In this document: positions 47,601 to 58,179 of the stretch, piece by piece | Position numbering within the stretch: position 1 is the first letter of the stretch | Layout of the letters: the number at the start of each line of letters is the position of its first letter | Assembly (NCBI GenBank): GCA_019022495.1 | Contig: JAFEKR010000044.1 | Span: 248,001 to 312,000, forward strand | Direction of reading: 5' to 3' | DNA length: 64,000 bases | DNA from: Epichloe hybrida | Taxonomy: Eukaryota; Ascomycota; Sordariomycetes; Hypocreales; Clavicipitaceae | The notes under the pieces: model-generated | What the model saw: the letters and a program-made list of their open reading frames with translations, nothing else | Databases searched by the model: none | What the model was told of the DNA's origin: nothing | Position numbers and translations under genes: made by a program

Positions 47601-50600
47601 CAAGACTGTATCTATCATGTAATAATAGGGACATCCTTAGTGGTTACTAGAAGTAAAGGAAATAGTTACCTTCCACCTTTTAGAAGGAGATATCCGTTAA
47701 TTATATCGTTAACTTAGTTATCCTTCCGTTCAATGACTCGTAAAGATCCTTCACTAAGCTAGTCATAAAGTTAAGCGCTAGGTAATTAAGGAATTAACTA
47801 AAGTTTACTACTATTACTAGATACATAGAAAGGCCCCTAGTTAATTTAAGTTTATAATCAAAGATAACCACGAATTTAACTACAAGATCATCGTTAATAT
47901 CATGTAAATCAATAGCTAACTAGTGCTTCACATCATTAATTCAGTAATATTATTCTAGGTAGCCTAATTCCTTAATCTAAAGGAGTAGAAGGCTTAAGAT
48001 ATCTAGGATGTAATCCGTAAATATTAGATTAATACGTATCTCGGACCTCTAGATTAGATTATCCATAATGCTAGCAATAACTTCGCTTCCGCTAAGTTTA
48101 GATATTATGCTTAATTAATATTAATTAAAACTAGTAAGATACTAATTAAAGCCTACAATAGCATTAGAAAGGTTAAGAGATACCACAGACCTTTACGCTA
48201 AGCCTACAATATTATCATAGACTTGATTAGAATAAATCTCACGCTAGAGCAATGCCTCCAAATAGCTATCAAGGCTATTAATAACTCTATAGGCCTAAAT
48301 AGTATTATCCTAACTATACTAGTCTTTAGAGGCTACCTATAGATAATAGATAAGTCACCGCTAAGCATCTCTATTATTTAACATGCTAAGGCAATTCGCA
48401 AGGCAACAGACAAAGTCCAATGTCTTCTAGCTTCGTAGTAGGTCCATAATGCCCTCAGAGCCTAGAACAGCCCTAATATAGCACCTATATATTAGCTACC
48501 CCTATAAGCTAATATATATGTGTAAAGAGAGAAAGGTAGCTAGCATAGCCTATATAAGCTACTTACCACTAATAAAGAGACCTATACTATTAACATGCCC
48601 TATAGCCTAGTAAAGTTTTACTTTATAGTAGTAAAGCCCTATTACAAAGACTTGTATATTATAGAGGGACTGGAGTAGCAGGAGATAAAGCCTTGTAACA
48701 CACTAGAGTAGCAGGAGATAAAGCCTAGTAACGTAGAGGAAGAAGTAACTATATAACTAACCACTGCTAATAAAAGAGATTCTCTAATAAAAAATAGCAA
48801 AGAGTAGCAGACACTAGCTAAGAGAAAGTAAGGGAGACTAAGAAAGGCCCTTATAGTGTAATTCATAAGTATAGGAGAGTCTAACAAAGAGGCTTATAAA
48901 GCCTAAAAGGCCCTAAGGGGAAGCTATTAAGTTAAAGACTCATTGCCACGCCCTAAAGGAATAAAAATAAGGAAAAGAAAACCTCATAGCCCTAAGAAGG
49001 ATATTAGCCTAGTTTAGCTCTATGTACTTATAAATAAAGATTAAGAGGAGGCCTTTATTTAAGAGATTATAACTAGAGGGATACTAAGTATAGCATTCCT
49101 TATAGCAAAGGAAGAGGCCGATTAGAACCTTGCCCTTTAGCTCCGCTAAGAAGGAAGGATCATAACCCTAGGAAAACCCTTTAAGCAGTCTAATCAAGCT
49201 AAGATTAACGCTCTGTAAGCTTGTAATGTATTTAAATTCGTTAAGTTCGACCTAGCGAAGCACAGAGGTCATAGAATCTTCGATTCTTGTATAGTTAGAG
49301 AGATCAAAGGCAAAGGAACGGATTCGCCATATAAGAAATCTTGTCTCATTATATAAGGTCACAATAACAAAGGAAAGGAATTCATCCTAACGTAATCGCT
49401 AATAATACAACAAGCAAGCTAACAACTCATCGTAGCTATCGCTCCATTATTAAGAAAAAGAGGCATTTACCTTTAGATTTGTAATATCACACAAGCCTAC
49501 ACTTAATCGCACACAATACTAACGAGGCTAATTATCATGAGACTACTAAAGCAAATTACACATCTCTTTCTAGAAGGGACTATAATTAAATTAATTAGAC
49601 CTCTTTACAGGATCGCAGAGGCTAGAACCTACTAGTAGGCAATATACTTCTGTTACCACAGGGATAACCTTAATATAATAACTTCAACCTATAATCCCTG
49701 CTTATTAATCATAGCCCTAAATAATAAGAATCTCTTTAGTATTATTAGAATATAAACTAATAATACATTAGGCCTAAGCAATAATAACTTCTTCTAAAAA
49801 GAAGAGAAAAAGCTCTAGAAGGCTAATTTTATAGCTAAAGAAAAGCAACAATTAACCGCCAAGAACCCCCTCATCTTTAACGGCTATATCTTAACCTAGA
49901 ACACTAATAATTTGCTAATCTTAACCTAGAAAGGTTAGAGTTAGAAAATCAAGGAAGTTAATCCTTAATCCTTAACAGTAAAGCAAGATTATGTAAAGCA
50001 ATAAGCATAAGGAAGCTACATCATAATTATGTATTAACCAGAGGCTTTGTACAACCTTTTAATTACAGCTTAACACTAAGAACCCTCTAGGGAAGATATC
50101 ACATACCTTAATAAACACCTTAAATAGCAGATTAAGAATTAATAACATAGACTATAATACATTCCTTTAGTTCTTAAAGAGGCAAAGCTCTTTGTGTTCG
50201 TAGATAAATCGCTTACTAACAACAAGGATTTAAGCTTATAGATCGGATACGTAATTGTGATCGGCAACGAGATAATGCAAGACAACAATACCTTCATTAT
50301 AAAAGGTAACATTATTACGTATAGCTTAACAAAGAGCAAGAGAGTTACTCGCAGCGCGCTTACCTCCGAGTTATATAGCATAGTTTAAGGCGCAGATATT
50401 ACCTACGTGATTTCCATGACTCTACATTAGATCACAGATTGATTAAAGATGCCTTAAATTCCTACAATTCTCTGTACTAATTCTTTTTTATTATATAAAT
50501 GTCTTATAAAGCTAGGAACCATAAAGGAGAAGAGACTAATAATTAATATTATAGCTCTTCGTTAATTATACGAAAGGCATAAGATCTACGAAGTCAGGTA

Positions 50601-50904
50601 GATCAATAGCAATAATAATCTAGCAGATACAATAACAAAAGCATTGCTAAATTCATTACTTTTCTCTTTAATTAATTTAAACGAATTAATAATTTATATT
50701 AAAGGATAGGTAAAGAGACCTATAATATTAGGAAACAGGAGCTTAGGCAAGGAATGATAGATCAATTTAATTAACTAATGCCGCGACGGCTAATCAGAGC
50801 AGCGGATTCCCATTAAGGGATCCACTTATGTATACTTTCCTTCGATCTGATTTTTATTACGTTTTTAAGCTCTTTAGCCATAAAGGAAAAAGAGAGATTG
50901 CTAG
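44633..50904 (+). pseudogene. gag-pol remnant of copia-like element B
   Basis: About 6.3 kb of former gag-pol with stops in all frames. It begins CTGATTAGTAGTTAAC, like copia A. In 46021-46380 I counted 15 CpA against 3 TpG, the opposite polarity to copia A. The first 200-300 bases after the LTR are only lightly mutated. Confidence 0.8.
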
Positions 50905-51160
50905 TGTTAATTCCTTCAGATCTTCATCGGTTCAATCATGGCCAAAGACCGGACCAATTGTAGGTCTGGCGCGATGCACATAATATGATTAGCTGCATCA
51001 ATTCGCCACCCCCTTTTGTGCCCCACATACGGATTTCGCCCACTTTTCTAGCATCTAGACTTTCCCTCTCTTCTCCCTCTTTCCTAGCTATCGAACTAAC
51101 TATCATCGACTTCAATCATACGGGATTTATTACCTACGCAGGACCTTGGTGAATCCAACA
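50905..51160 (+). repeat. 3' LTR of copia-like element B (256 bp)
   Basis: Direct repeat of 44378-44632; ends GAATCCAACA next to the GGGAT target duplication. Confidence 0.95.
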
Positions 51161-51165
51161 GGGAT

Positions 51166-51633
51166 AGATAATAAAGTATTACTAGATAAGAAATAAAATA
51201 AAGATCTAACCTTAATCAGAGAGATAAATCTATAGAATGTGGATATTAGAGAGAAATAAAGAGAATTAGTTTAGACCTAGAAGATTAATAAATAGGAAGA
51301 CTTAACTAAACCTTTAAGGAGTTTTAAGGTAGGAAATATAGTATAGAAGAAAATAGATAAAGAATATAAACTAAAAGGTAAATTCTATAAGTCTTAGGGA
51401 AAGCTCTTAAAGGTAGTAAAGAAGTTATTATTAGTTATATATTAAGTTAAACTACTTAGGGGAGAAGTTTAATAGAAGATCTATGTTAATAACCTAAAGA
51501 TTTATATTCTATATCTTAAGAGACTTTAACTACTAAGGTTAAATATATAGGATAACATAGAATAGGATTCTAAGATAGAAAAGAATAAGAATATAGAGAT
51601 TAGTAAGTAGGAGGTGTGGTATTTACTATGTGG
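51166..51633 (+). pseudogene. 3' end of the gypsy-like pol (integrase C-terminus) and pre-LTR region
   Basis: Reading resumes after copia B with stop-broken Lys/Leu-rich sequence (KEYKLKGKFYKSW, KPLKVVKKLLLV) typical of an integrase C-terminal region. A purine-rich AGTAGGAGG occurs near 51608-51615. Confidence 0.65.
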
Positions 51634-51786
51634 TGTTAAGGTTAACACTATATTCCCCCCCCCCCAGCCTATTAAGGTGGAGAATGGATTAGGTAATAGA
51701 TAAGCAGAGTTATATAGGGCATTGGCAGAGAGCCCACTTAGTCAATACAAGCATCATTACACCCATCATCTTTTGGTTAGGTTTCA
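51634..51786 (+). repeat. 3' LTR of the gypsy-like element (153 bp)
   Basis: Begins with the palindromic GTTAAGGTTAAC, contains an 11-base C run (51655-51665) and ends TTTCA before GACG. The 36-bp segment missing from the left LTR is present here. Confidence 0.88.
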
Positions 51787-52424
51787 GACGGGACTGGCAT
51801 ATTGGTTCGAGACAAAGCTTCCTTAACTTACTAATAACTTACTAAATGAATCGGCACCCAGCCCATCATATCAGAGCCCGTCATCTGGGTTCGGCAGGTG
51901 GCGGGTGGGGCAGGTGGGGCAGGTGGCAGGTGGCAGCTCTTCAACAGCCACCAGACCACGACGCGTCCAGTCCCACTCAACTCAGGCAACCTTACATATG
52001 TCCCATCTCACCAGATTCATCAACCAACGTCTTGATATCCGGCGAGCTCGCTGCGACTCGTCCCAATTGCACCCCAGACTATAATTCGGCTCTGTCGCAG
52101 CCCCAAAAACCCAGTGCTCTACGTGACTGCTCACTTGGACTGGGGGCTGTAGGCTGTTGCCTCGATTCCGAATCGTCTTCTCAGTACGCGAGATCGTGCC
52201 TATTCCGCTCGATGAATGAAGGCCTTGAATATTGTGACGTGTGAAAAACGAGTCCAATTTACTCGAGCCAACAGCTCATTAAACTGTCACCAGAGTGTCC
52301 AACAAACTCGCGCGCCTCGGTTCCGCATCTGCACCGCAGCTGTTACTCTCTGTGCCCTTGGGCCCCCCCAAGGCATGGCCGCGGCGGCCTGTCAGCCGCA
52401 TCAGCATCCCTACTCTCCAGCAAA
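51787..52424. other. right flank of the transposon island and CENP-T promoter
   Basis: Base composition returns to normal immediately at 51787. Short ORFs here (for example 51846-52244) carry no recognisable feature. No gene supported. Confidence 0.5.
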
Positions 52425-54292
52425 ATGGTTTCTTCGCCAGATGAAAATTCTTCGCGTAACAAGACCCCGTCTCGAACGGCGGCAGCGGCGGCGGCGGCGG
52501 CGGCGGCTCGAACACCAGTCAACCGCCGTGCTGCGAGTGCCGAGCCACCCTCATCTCATCGCTCGGCCCTTCGCACACCCATCGATCGTACTTTGACTCG
52601 AGATCTCCTCAGCTCGGTCCGTCGCGGGGTATCAGCCTCTGGTGGTCGCCGTAACAATGCTCCTACACCTCATGCCGCGGCTGCGCGTAGGGCGCTGGAC
52701 CAGCGTCGCACTGCTTTACTCACGCCCGGCAAGGGTCGCCGGCAAAGTCTCAGGGAGCAACGAGAAACGCCCATGGGGCTGTTGCAGGATTTGGGTCGAG
52801 TGTTGGCGACGAACACGAGACCGATTGCCTCCTCGTCACCGAGAGATAAGCCTTCAAGTATAGCGCCTGTTCCTGAAGAGGATGAAGGCGAGGGCTACGA
52901 TGACGACGACGACTTGCCCATACAACCTAGGCTGTCTTTACCTTTGAACGATGATGAAGAAGATTCTGAGTTGGTCCCACCTCGATCTGCAGGTTTGGAA
53001 GATGATACGGGGACTATACCTAATATTGAGCTACCTATGCGAGCTCTTAGTGAGCAGCCGGGGAGATATTCTGGTATTAGTTTTGGAAGCAGGCGCGACA
53101 GCGACGTCTTTGACCGTAACGATGATACATCAGAGAACATGGGCAGGCAATCCGACTTCTTTCCCGGGCTCTTGGAGGATCTACAAGCCAGGGCGAATGC
53201 AGCAGCAGATCCTACACTGAATCGGTATGATACGCCCCTCCAACGTAAGTATTTCTTGCTTGAGGAATTAAGAGCTGACACGTTGGCAGCATTGATGTCG
53301 ACGATGCAACGGTCACCACGGGCCAACGGGAAAGCGATTTCGGCTTGGAGATTCCTCCCGATGTAGCGGATCAGACAACATTCATGATGTCGGAACCACC
53401 AGCGGACGGCGGTGGTACGTCTCCCCTGCAGGAAAGGTCGTTCGCAGAAGCAGGCGCTTACAATGCCGCCAACACGTCTGGTGTCGGGGATGTGACGCTT
53501 GACAGAGGAGGCAATGACGTAGAAATGTACGATGACCCAGGTCCCGACCTTGATCCTGTCCAGAATGAGGATGAGGTCGACAGATACGCAGAGGATGAAG
53601 TAGACGTGGCGGAGGAAGAGGAGGGCGCTCAAGAGGCTGGGATGGAGGACCAGAGCGAATTAGCCCAACCTTCATCCACAGCCAAGCCAAGGCAACAAAC
53701 GAAGCCAAAGAAGCGTCAACGACGAATATCCAAATATGGGATCGAATACCCACCCTTGCCGCCTACCTTTGTGAAGAGAGTTGCGCAAACCGCTCTTCAC
53801 TCATCCGGTCTAAGCAACCCACGTGTCTCTACAGATACCTTGACTGCCTTGACGCAGGCTTCGGAATGGTTTTTCGAGCAAGTGGCCGATGACTTGGGAG
53901 CGTATGCAAATCATGCAGGCCGCAACATGATTGAGGAGAGTGATGTGGCGACATTGATGAGACGGTACGTTCGGTGCAGGAAATCTTTTTTTTTTTACGA
54001 GGCCGCCGTGACAATTTTGATTCCCCTTCTTCCCTCCTCTTCTCTCCCTGTAAAGACAACTTTGTTCCGCCACAAGCAGTCTTTGTGTATTCTAATTCTA
54101 CTGTACAGACAGCGTCAGATCACGTCCGATGCTACCATGTTCTCACTCGCCCAGCGACATTTACCGCGAGAACTGCTCCAGGAGCTGAAAATGCCCGTCC
54201 CCGTGGGCGGCAAAATACCCCGCAAACGGATACGCCCTGATGATGACGAAACTGAAGATAGCTCCGAGGTCACATGGACTCAGAGCTCGTGA
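52425..54292 (+). CDS. CENP-T: CENP-T kinetochore protein (histone-fold), 552 aa
   Basis: Exons 52425-53224, 53290-53964 and 54109-54292; introns 65 and 144 bp. The N-terminus has a poly-Ala run, then Arg/Ser/Pro-rich sequence with repeated TP sites (RTPVNR, LRTPIDRTL), as expected for the CDK-regulated, Ndc80-binding arm of CENP-T. Acidic stretches follow. The C-terminal histone fold (about 424-530) reads ISKYGIEYPPLPPTFVKRVA, then STDTLTALTQASEWFFEQVA, NMIEESDVATLMRRQRQ and RHLPRELLQELKMPV. CENP-T pairs with CENP-W and links centromeric chromatin to the outer kinetochore. The first intron needs donor GTATGA at 53225. The better-looking GTAAGT at 53245 would leave a 45-bp intron and a stop at 53366, losing the histone fold. 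Confidence 0.92.
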
Positions 54293-54328
54293 ATTCGACG
54301 CGTTTACTTTTTATAGTACATGAAGATT

Positions 54329-54342
54329 GGGGGGGGGGGGGG
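54329..54342. repeat. G14 homopolymer in a 67-bp convergent spacer
   Basis: Fourteen G on the + strand between the CENP-T stop and the SURF1 stop. The spacer is so short that the two 3' UTRs must overlap. Confidence 0.95.
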
Positions 54343-54359
54343 CATTGAGATGATGATTA

Positions 54360-55532
54360 TTACATGTGCTTGCTGGCCTGGATGCGGCGTGTAATGCCGG
54401 ATGCTGGCTTTTTCAAGACCATGTACAGCATGATTGCTGTAGCTACAGACAAGCCGTACCTGGTGATGCTTAGAACATGATGACGGTTAAGAAGGTTGTG
54501 TGAATGGGGGACTGATGTTGGGATCATGTCCCAAAGCGAAGACATACCATGTAAAAATATACTGAGCGTGGTTATTGCGCAAATTGACCTCGGCGGCCCT
54601 GCCGTACGGGATTCCCCTTGCCTCAAAGTCCATCATCCTCATGAACTCGGGCTCTGCACAATTTGTCAGCTCAGGCAACTCCTTTATTTCCGCTTCCAAT
54701 GCCACTACATGTAGAGTGGGACATGGGGACATTCCTGAGACCTACCCATCGTGACTTCTACCCACACAGCCTGACTGCCTGTCAGAGCAGCCATCTCCTT
54801 GACGTCAGGGAAGTAGAACTCGCCCTTGTCAGGCCTGTTCACGGGCGTGAACATGTTCTTCTCCCACGGCTCTCTGAGCAGCCCCTCCACCGTGACCTGG
54901 CCCCTCGGCAGACTGTCCGGCCTGGATCTCTGATGCCGGTGCGCCTTGTTGATCCAGCCTCTGTTGACGAGGATCGTAGTGCCGTTGTCTCGCTCCAAGG
55001 GCGTGACAACCATGTATCCGTCCTTGCCGTCGCGCATCCGCGGCCCGATGAGCATTTCCTGATCATGACGAAACCGGCCCGTCGCGTAGACGCGGCGGTA
55101 ATCAAAGTCGTGAATGGCAGAAGGGTCAATGGTCGGCGGGAGGGGGAGCGGGTCGCGGACGAGACGGTCTTCGAACTTGGCAATGAGGTCGGATTTCCAG
55201 CCTAGGCGCTGGACTTGCCATGTTCCGAGGGCGAAGGCCGTGATGGGGATGAGGGCGAGGAGGAGGATGCCCGGTCCGTGTCTGCGGCCTGCGCGGACGA
55301 TGCGCGGGGGCGCATCGAGGATGGACTGGAAGTTGGGGTCGTCGGCGGGCTGTTGCTTGTCTGCTTGGCGTCGAGGGGGGGGAGTGGTGGTGGTGAAGTG
55401 GCGAGGGCGGGAGGGTGTTTGGCGCACGATGCGGGTGTTTCTCGGTTGGGATGCGTGGTGGGCGAGTCTGGCTGCGCGTAGATGACGCAGTATTGTTGTC
55501 GTTGTCGTCGTCGTCGTTCTGGGGCAGTTCAT
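54360..55532 (-). CDS. SHY1: SURF1/Shy1 cytochrome c oxidase assembly protein, 330 aa
   Basis: Exons 55532-54746, 54653-54548 and 54459-54360, introns 92 and 88 bp. The joins give VTMEPEFM and YIFTWYGLSVATAIM. The start MNCPRTTTT is chosen because it opens an Arg/Thr-rich, acid-poor mitochondrial presequence; the frame is open a further 30 residues upstream. The first transmembrane helix is about 88-103 (ILLLALIPITAFALG), directly followed by the signature GTWQVQRLGWK. Then come RRVYATGRFRHDQEMLIGPR, ILVNRGWI, the RGIPYGRAAEVNLRNNH loop and a second helix at about 298-314. Surf1 sits in the inner mitochondrial membrane and helps insert haem a into Cox1. Family and topology are clear. Confidence 0.94.
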
Positions 55533-56122
55533 TGTGGGTGGGTGGTGGTTTGTTGGTGAGGCAGACACAAGCACCGTTTGTTTGATGAGCTTTTGCTTGC
55601 TGGGTTCCAACTTCTGCGGCATGTTGTCGAAGGGCTCTCAGGTCCGTGTCACCGATTGGTCCACTTTGCACCCCCCGGGGCCAGACAAGACCGGGGGGCG
55701 GCGAGAAGAAGGCTCCGGTTTTTTAGTGGGCTCTGTCCACCGCCTGCCTTAAGAAGACGACGGATTGATATGTCGCTGTCCTGGGTCGTTTGCTGTCAGA
55801 GTGTCATGATTCGCTCTGGGAACGTGTGCCGTGTACGTACTCAGATTGAACCCCCAATTGCAACACCTTGCCTCAACAGTTCCTACATGTATACTCTGAC
55901 CTCTGCATCCAGTCTTTCAGAGCCATCACCCTAGATCTCGTCACTTGATACGTGGCCACACGCTCAATTCATCAAAACGATTGCCGCCCGTCTTTATATT
56001 TTCACTCACTTTACTTTTTACGAATGCAAGCTGGAGTTCGTTGAGGTTCTTTTGTCCTTTTGGAATTCAGTGCGCCCCTCCCTCACCCTTGGAACTTTCT
56101 GGGCAAGATTCTCCCGTCCGCC
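55533..56122. other. divergent promoter region between SURF1 and the UBX gene
   Basis: 590 bases, C/T-rich near 56050-56120. Contains a TACATGTA palindrome at 55884-55891. No gene. Confidence 0.5.
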
Positions 56123-57731
56123 ATGTTCTACGAGGGCACCCTCCAAGAGGGCATATCTACCGCTGTTGGACAGCAGAAATTGGTATTTTGTTTCGTCGCG
56201 AGTAAGAACACTGTGATTCCGAATGACTTGTTGAGCTGAAGAGTTGGGAGCTGACGGAAACAGATGAGAATGACGAAAGCCAGACGTGGGAGAATGAGTA
56301 CTTGCGAGATGAATCTGTGAGTTTGCACTACTTCAAGACATGCTCCCAAACAAGGACATGGCAAATGCGAGAAAGAAAGCAATGGCAAAAAAGACAAAAA
56401 AAAACTAAAAAAAGCCTGACATGATTACGCAATAGCTCAAAGATGTCATTGCCAAACGAGCCGTTGCGTTAAGGTTGACGGCAGGCACAGAGGAGGCTGG
56501 CTACCTGGCGCAGATATTCCCGCTGCCTCAGACCCCGACCATTGTCATCATGAAGCATGGTGAATTGAAAGAATACATTGCTGCCGGCACGAGCAAGGAG
56601 GAGGTTTTCCGCCGGATCCAGAATTCCTTCGACATGCCGCCCTCGCCCTCTCGCTCGTCTGCGTCGACCGCGCAGCCGCCAGCCTCTGATGCCCTGTCTT
56701 CCTCGCCGCCCACCATCTCTGCTGCTTCAGCCGGCACCTCGAGCTTGGCTGGTGTTCCACCGACAATCGAACAGTCCGATAACGTACGGCGTGTACTGGA
56801 GCAGCGGGCCGCGAAACAAGAGGCCGCTAAGCAGGCGGCTGAGAAAAAGGCCACGGAGGATGATTCGGCAAGACAGAAGCTGCAGACGGAGAAGGAAGCA
56901 GAAGCCAGGAAGAGCACGCAGAAGCAGACGGAGCTACTGAAGAAGAAGAAGCAGCAAGAGGCGGAGGAGAGGAGGCGGATACTGAAGCGGATCCAGGACG
57001 ACAAGGACGAGAGACGGAAGCAGGCGCAAGAACGAGAGCTGCAGCGGGTGGGAAGTCAGCCGAGGGGCGATTCACCTTCATCGGTCGCTAATGGCGCTTG
57101 TTCGCCGTCGACAAGACCATCTTCCACCAGGACCGGCGAATATACGTCCATCCAAGTGCGGTTGTTCGATGGGTCAACCATTCGATCACGGTTCAAAACG
57201 ACGTCTGCAGTAAAAGATGTCCGAAAGTGGGTGGACGAAGCTCGCACAGATGGCTCGGTGCCGTACTCGTTCAAACAGCTGCTCACGCCGCTGCCCAACA
57301 GATCAATCGACGATACCGAAGAAGATGAGTCAATGGGCGAAGTGGGGTTGTCTCCGTCATCGACACTCATCCTGGTTCCCATTCGTAACTATGCCTCTGC
57401 GTACGGTGACTCATCCCCGGGCGTTTTTTCTCGGGTAACCGGGTTAATTTTGGGAGTCTTCACATGGTTGTTCGGATTACTAGGTCTCGGCGGCGGCAGC
57501 AACGACCAGCCTGCTCCGGGGCAGTCCGCAAACTCCATGTCGGCGCCAGCCAAGAACCGTCGTGTTCAAGGGTTTGAGAAGTCCAATGATGGGCGACGAG
57601 ACCATCAGTTGTACAATGGGAATTCGGTAAGTCCTTGGAATCTCTACAGTTTGTGGAATGAGAGTCGAGACTAACTGCGCCGTAAAAAGTTGAATTTTGA
57701 ACCGAGGCCTGACGAGGATGAAAAGAAGTAG
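56123..57731 (+). CDS. UBX-domain protein, UBXN4/erasin-like, 454 aa
   Basis: Exons 56123-56201, 56264-56316, 56436-57626 and 57690-57731, introns 62, 119 and 63 bp. N-terminal residues 1-110 form a thioredoxin-like/UAS-type domain (MFYEGTLQEGISTAVGQQKL, FPLPQTPTIVIMKHGE). A Ser/Pro linker is followed by a long charged coiled coil (about 157-250). The UBX domain is at about 278-360 (SIQVRLFDGSTIRSRF, with LSPSSTLILVPI at the end). A hydrophobic segment at about 377-396 (VTGLILGVFTWLFGLLGLGG) follows and may insert as a hairpin. This order matches human UBXN4/erasin, an ER membrane adaptor that brings p97/Cdc48 to ER-associated degradation. Cdc48 binding and ER location are inferred from architecture. 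Confidence 0.9.
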
Positions 57732-58179
57732 GTGTTTGGTGTTTGTCAAGGGGGTCGTCCGTCAATGGAGGTGTCTAGCTTGGCATGCAGTAATCTGTAA
57801 ATCAAGGAAAATCGATGATAACGAGTTATCGCATGGAAAAATAGCGCAGTACCATCCATCCCACGCCTCAAATTGCCCACAATCAAGTCGTTCACAAAAA
57901 AAACGCAAAGAAACCAACCTTTACGGCATAGAACACGTGGAAATTCTGTTTGATCCAAGTACTGCAACCCCAGATTCATGAAACGTGTGATTTGTCCCAG
58001 TGCAGCAGAGCAGGAATGCCATTTATATATAATACAAGACAAGAACACTCAGGCAGGGTCCCCAAGTGAAATCGTATAGTCCCATCAATCCTCCCCCGCA
58101 GACATTTTTTCACCACCCACCACGTCTGCTCATTTCGTTTCGTTCGCCACATCGTCTTCCCCGTCCATCGTTCCCCATC
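57732..58179. other. convergent 3' intergenic region
   Basis: 448 bases between the UBX-gene stop and the MIX17 stop. T/A-rich 3' UTR-like sequence; no gene. Confidence 0.5.

Larger units (their letters stand above)
44378..51160 (+). mobile_element. Ty1/copia-like LTR retrotransposon B, nested, 6783 bp, RIP-degraded
   Basis: LTRs at 44378-44632 (255 bp) and 50905-51160 (256 bp) have TGTTG...CAACA inverted ends. A perfect 5-bp duplication, GGGAT, lies at 44373-44377 and 51161-51165. The right LTR is preceded by a purine tract GGAAAAAGAGAGA. An integrase block reading INTYLGPLD lies near 48029-48110 and an RNase H block reading TKSKRVTRSALTSELYSIV near 50335-50400, in copia order on the + strand. 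It split the integrase of the outer gypsy element. It is less AT-rich than copia A and keeps many CpA dinucleotides, but frames are still broken. Confidence 0.92.
29871..51786 (+). mobile_element. Ty3/gypsy-like LTR retrotransposon (outer element, about 8.75 kb without its insertions), RIP-degraded
   Basis: Bounded by related terminal repeats at 29871-29987 and 51634-51786, beginning TGTTAAGG and ending TTTCA (TTTTA in the decayed left copy). GACG flanks both ends (29867-29870 and 51787-51790), a probable target-site duplication. Two copia-like elements are inserted at 30852 and 44378; removing them and their 5-bp duplications leaves about 8751 bp. Remnants read on the + strand in the order gag zinc knuckle (about 39028), reverse transcriptase (about 42180-42480), RNase H (about 42900-43300) and integrase (about 43885-44340), with the integrase C-terminus after 51166. 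That order, RT-RNaseH before integrase, is the Ty3/gypsy order. Stops occur every few codons; no ORF survives. Confidence 0.85.

Noticed and set aside
30924..50381. Short open frames of 60-80 residues inside the transposon island
   Set aside because: Chance gaps between RIP-created stops in dead gag-pol or LTR sequence; none has an intact domain.
51846..52244. 132-residue frame upstream of CENP-T
   Set aside because: No recognisable feature; probably promoter or leader sequence.
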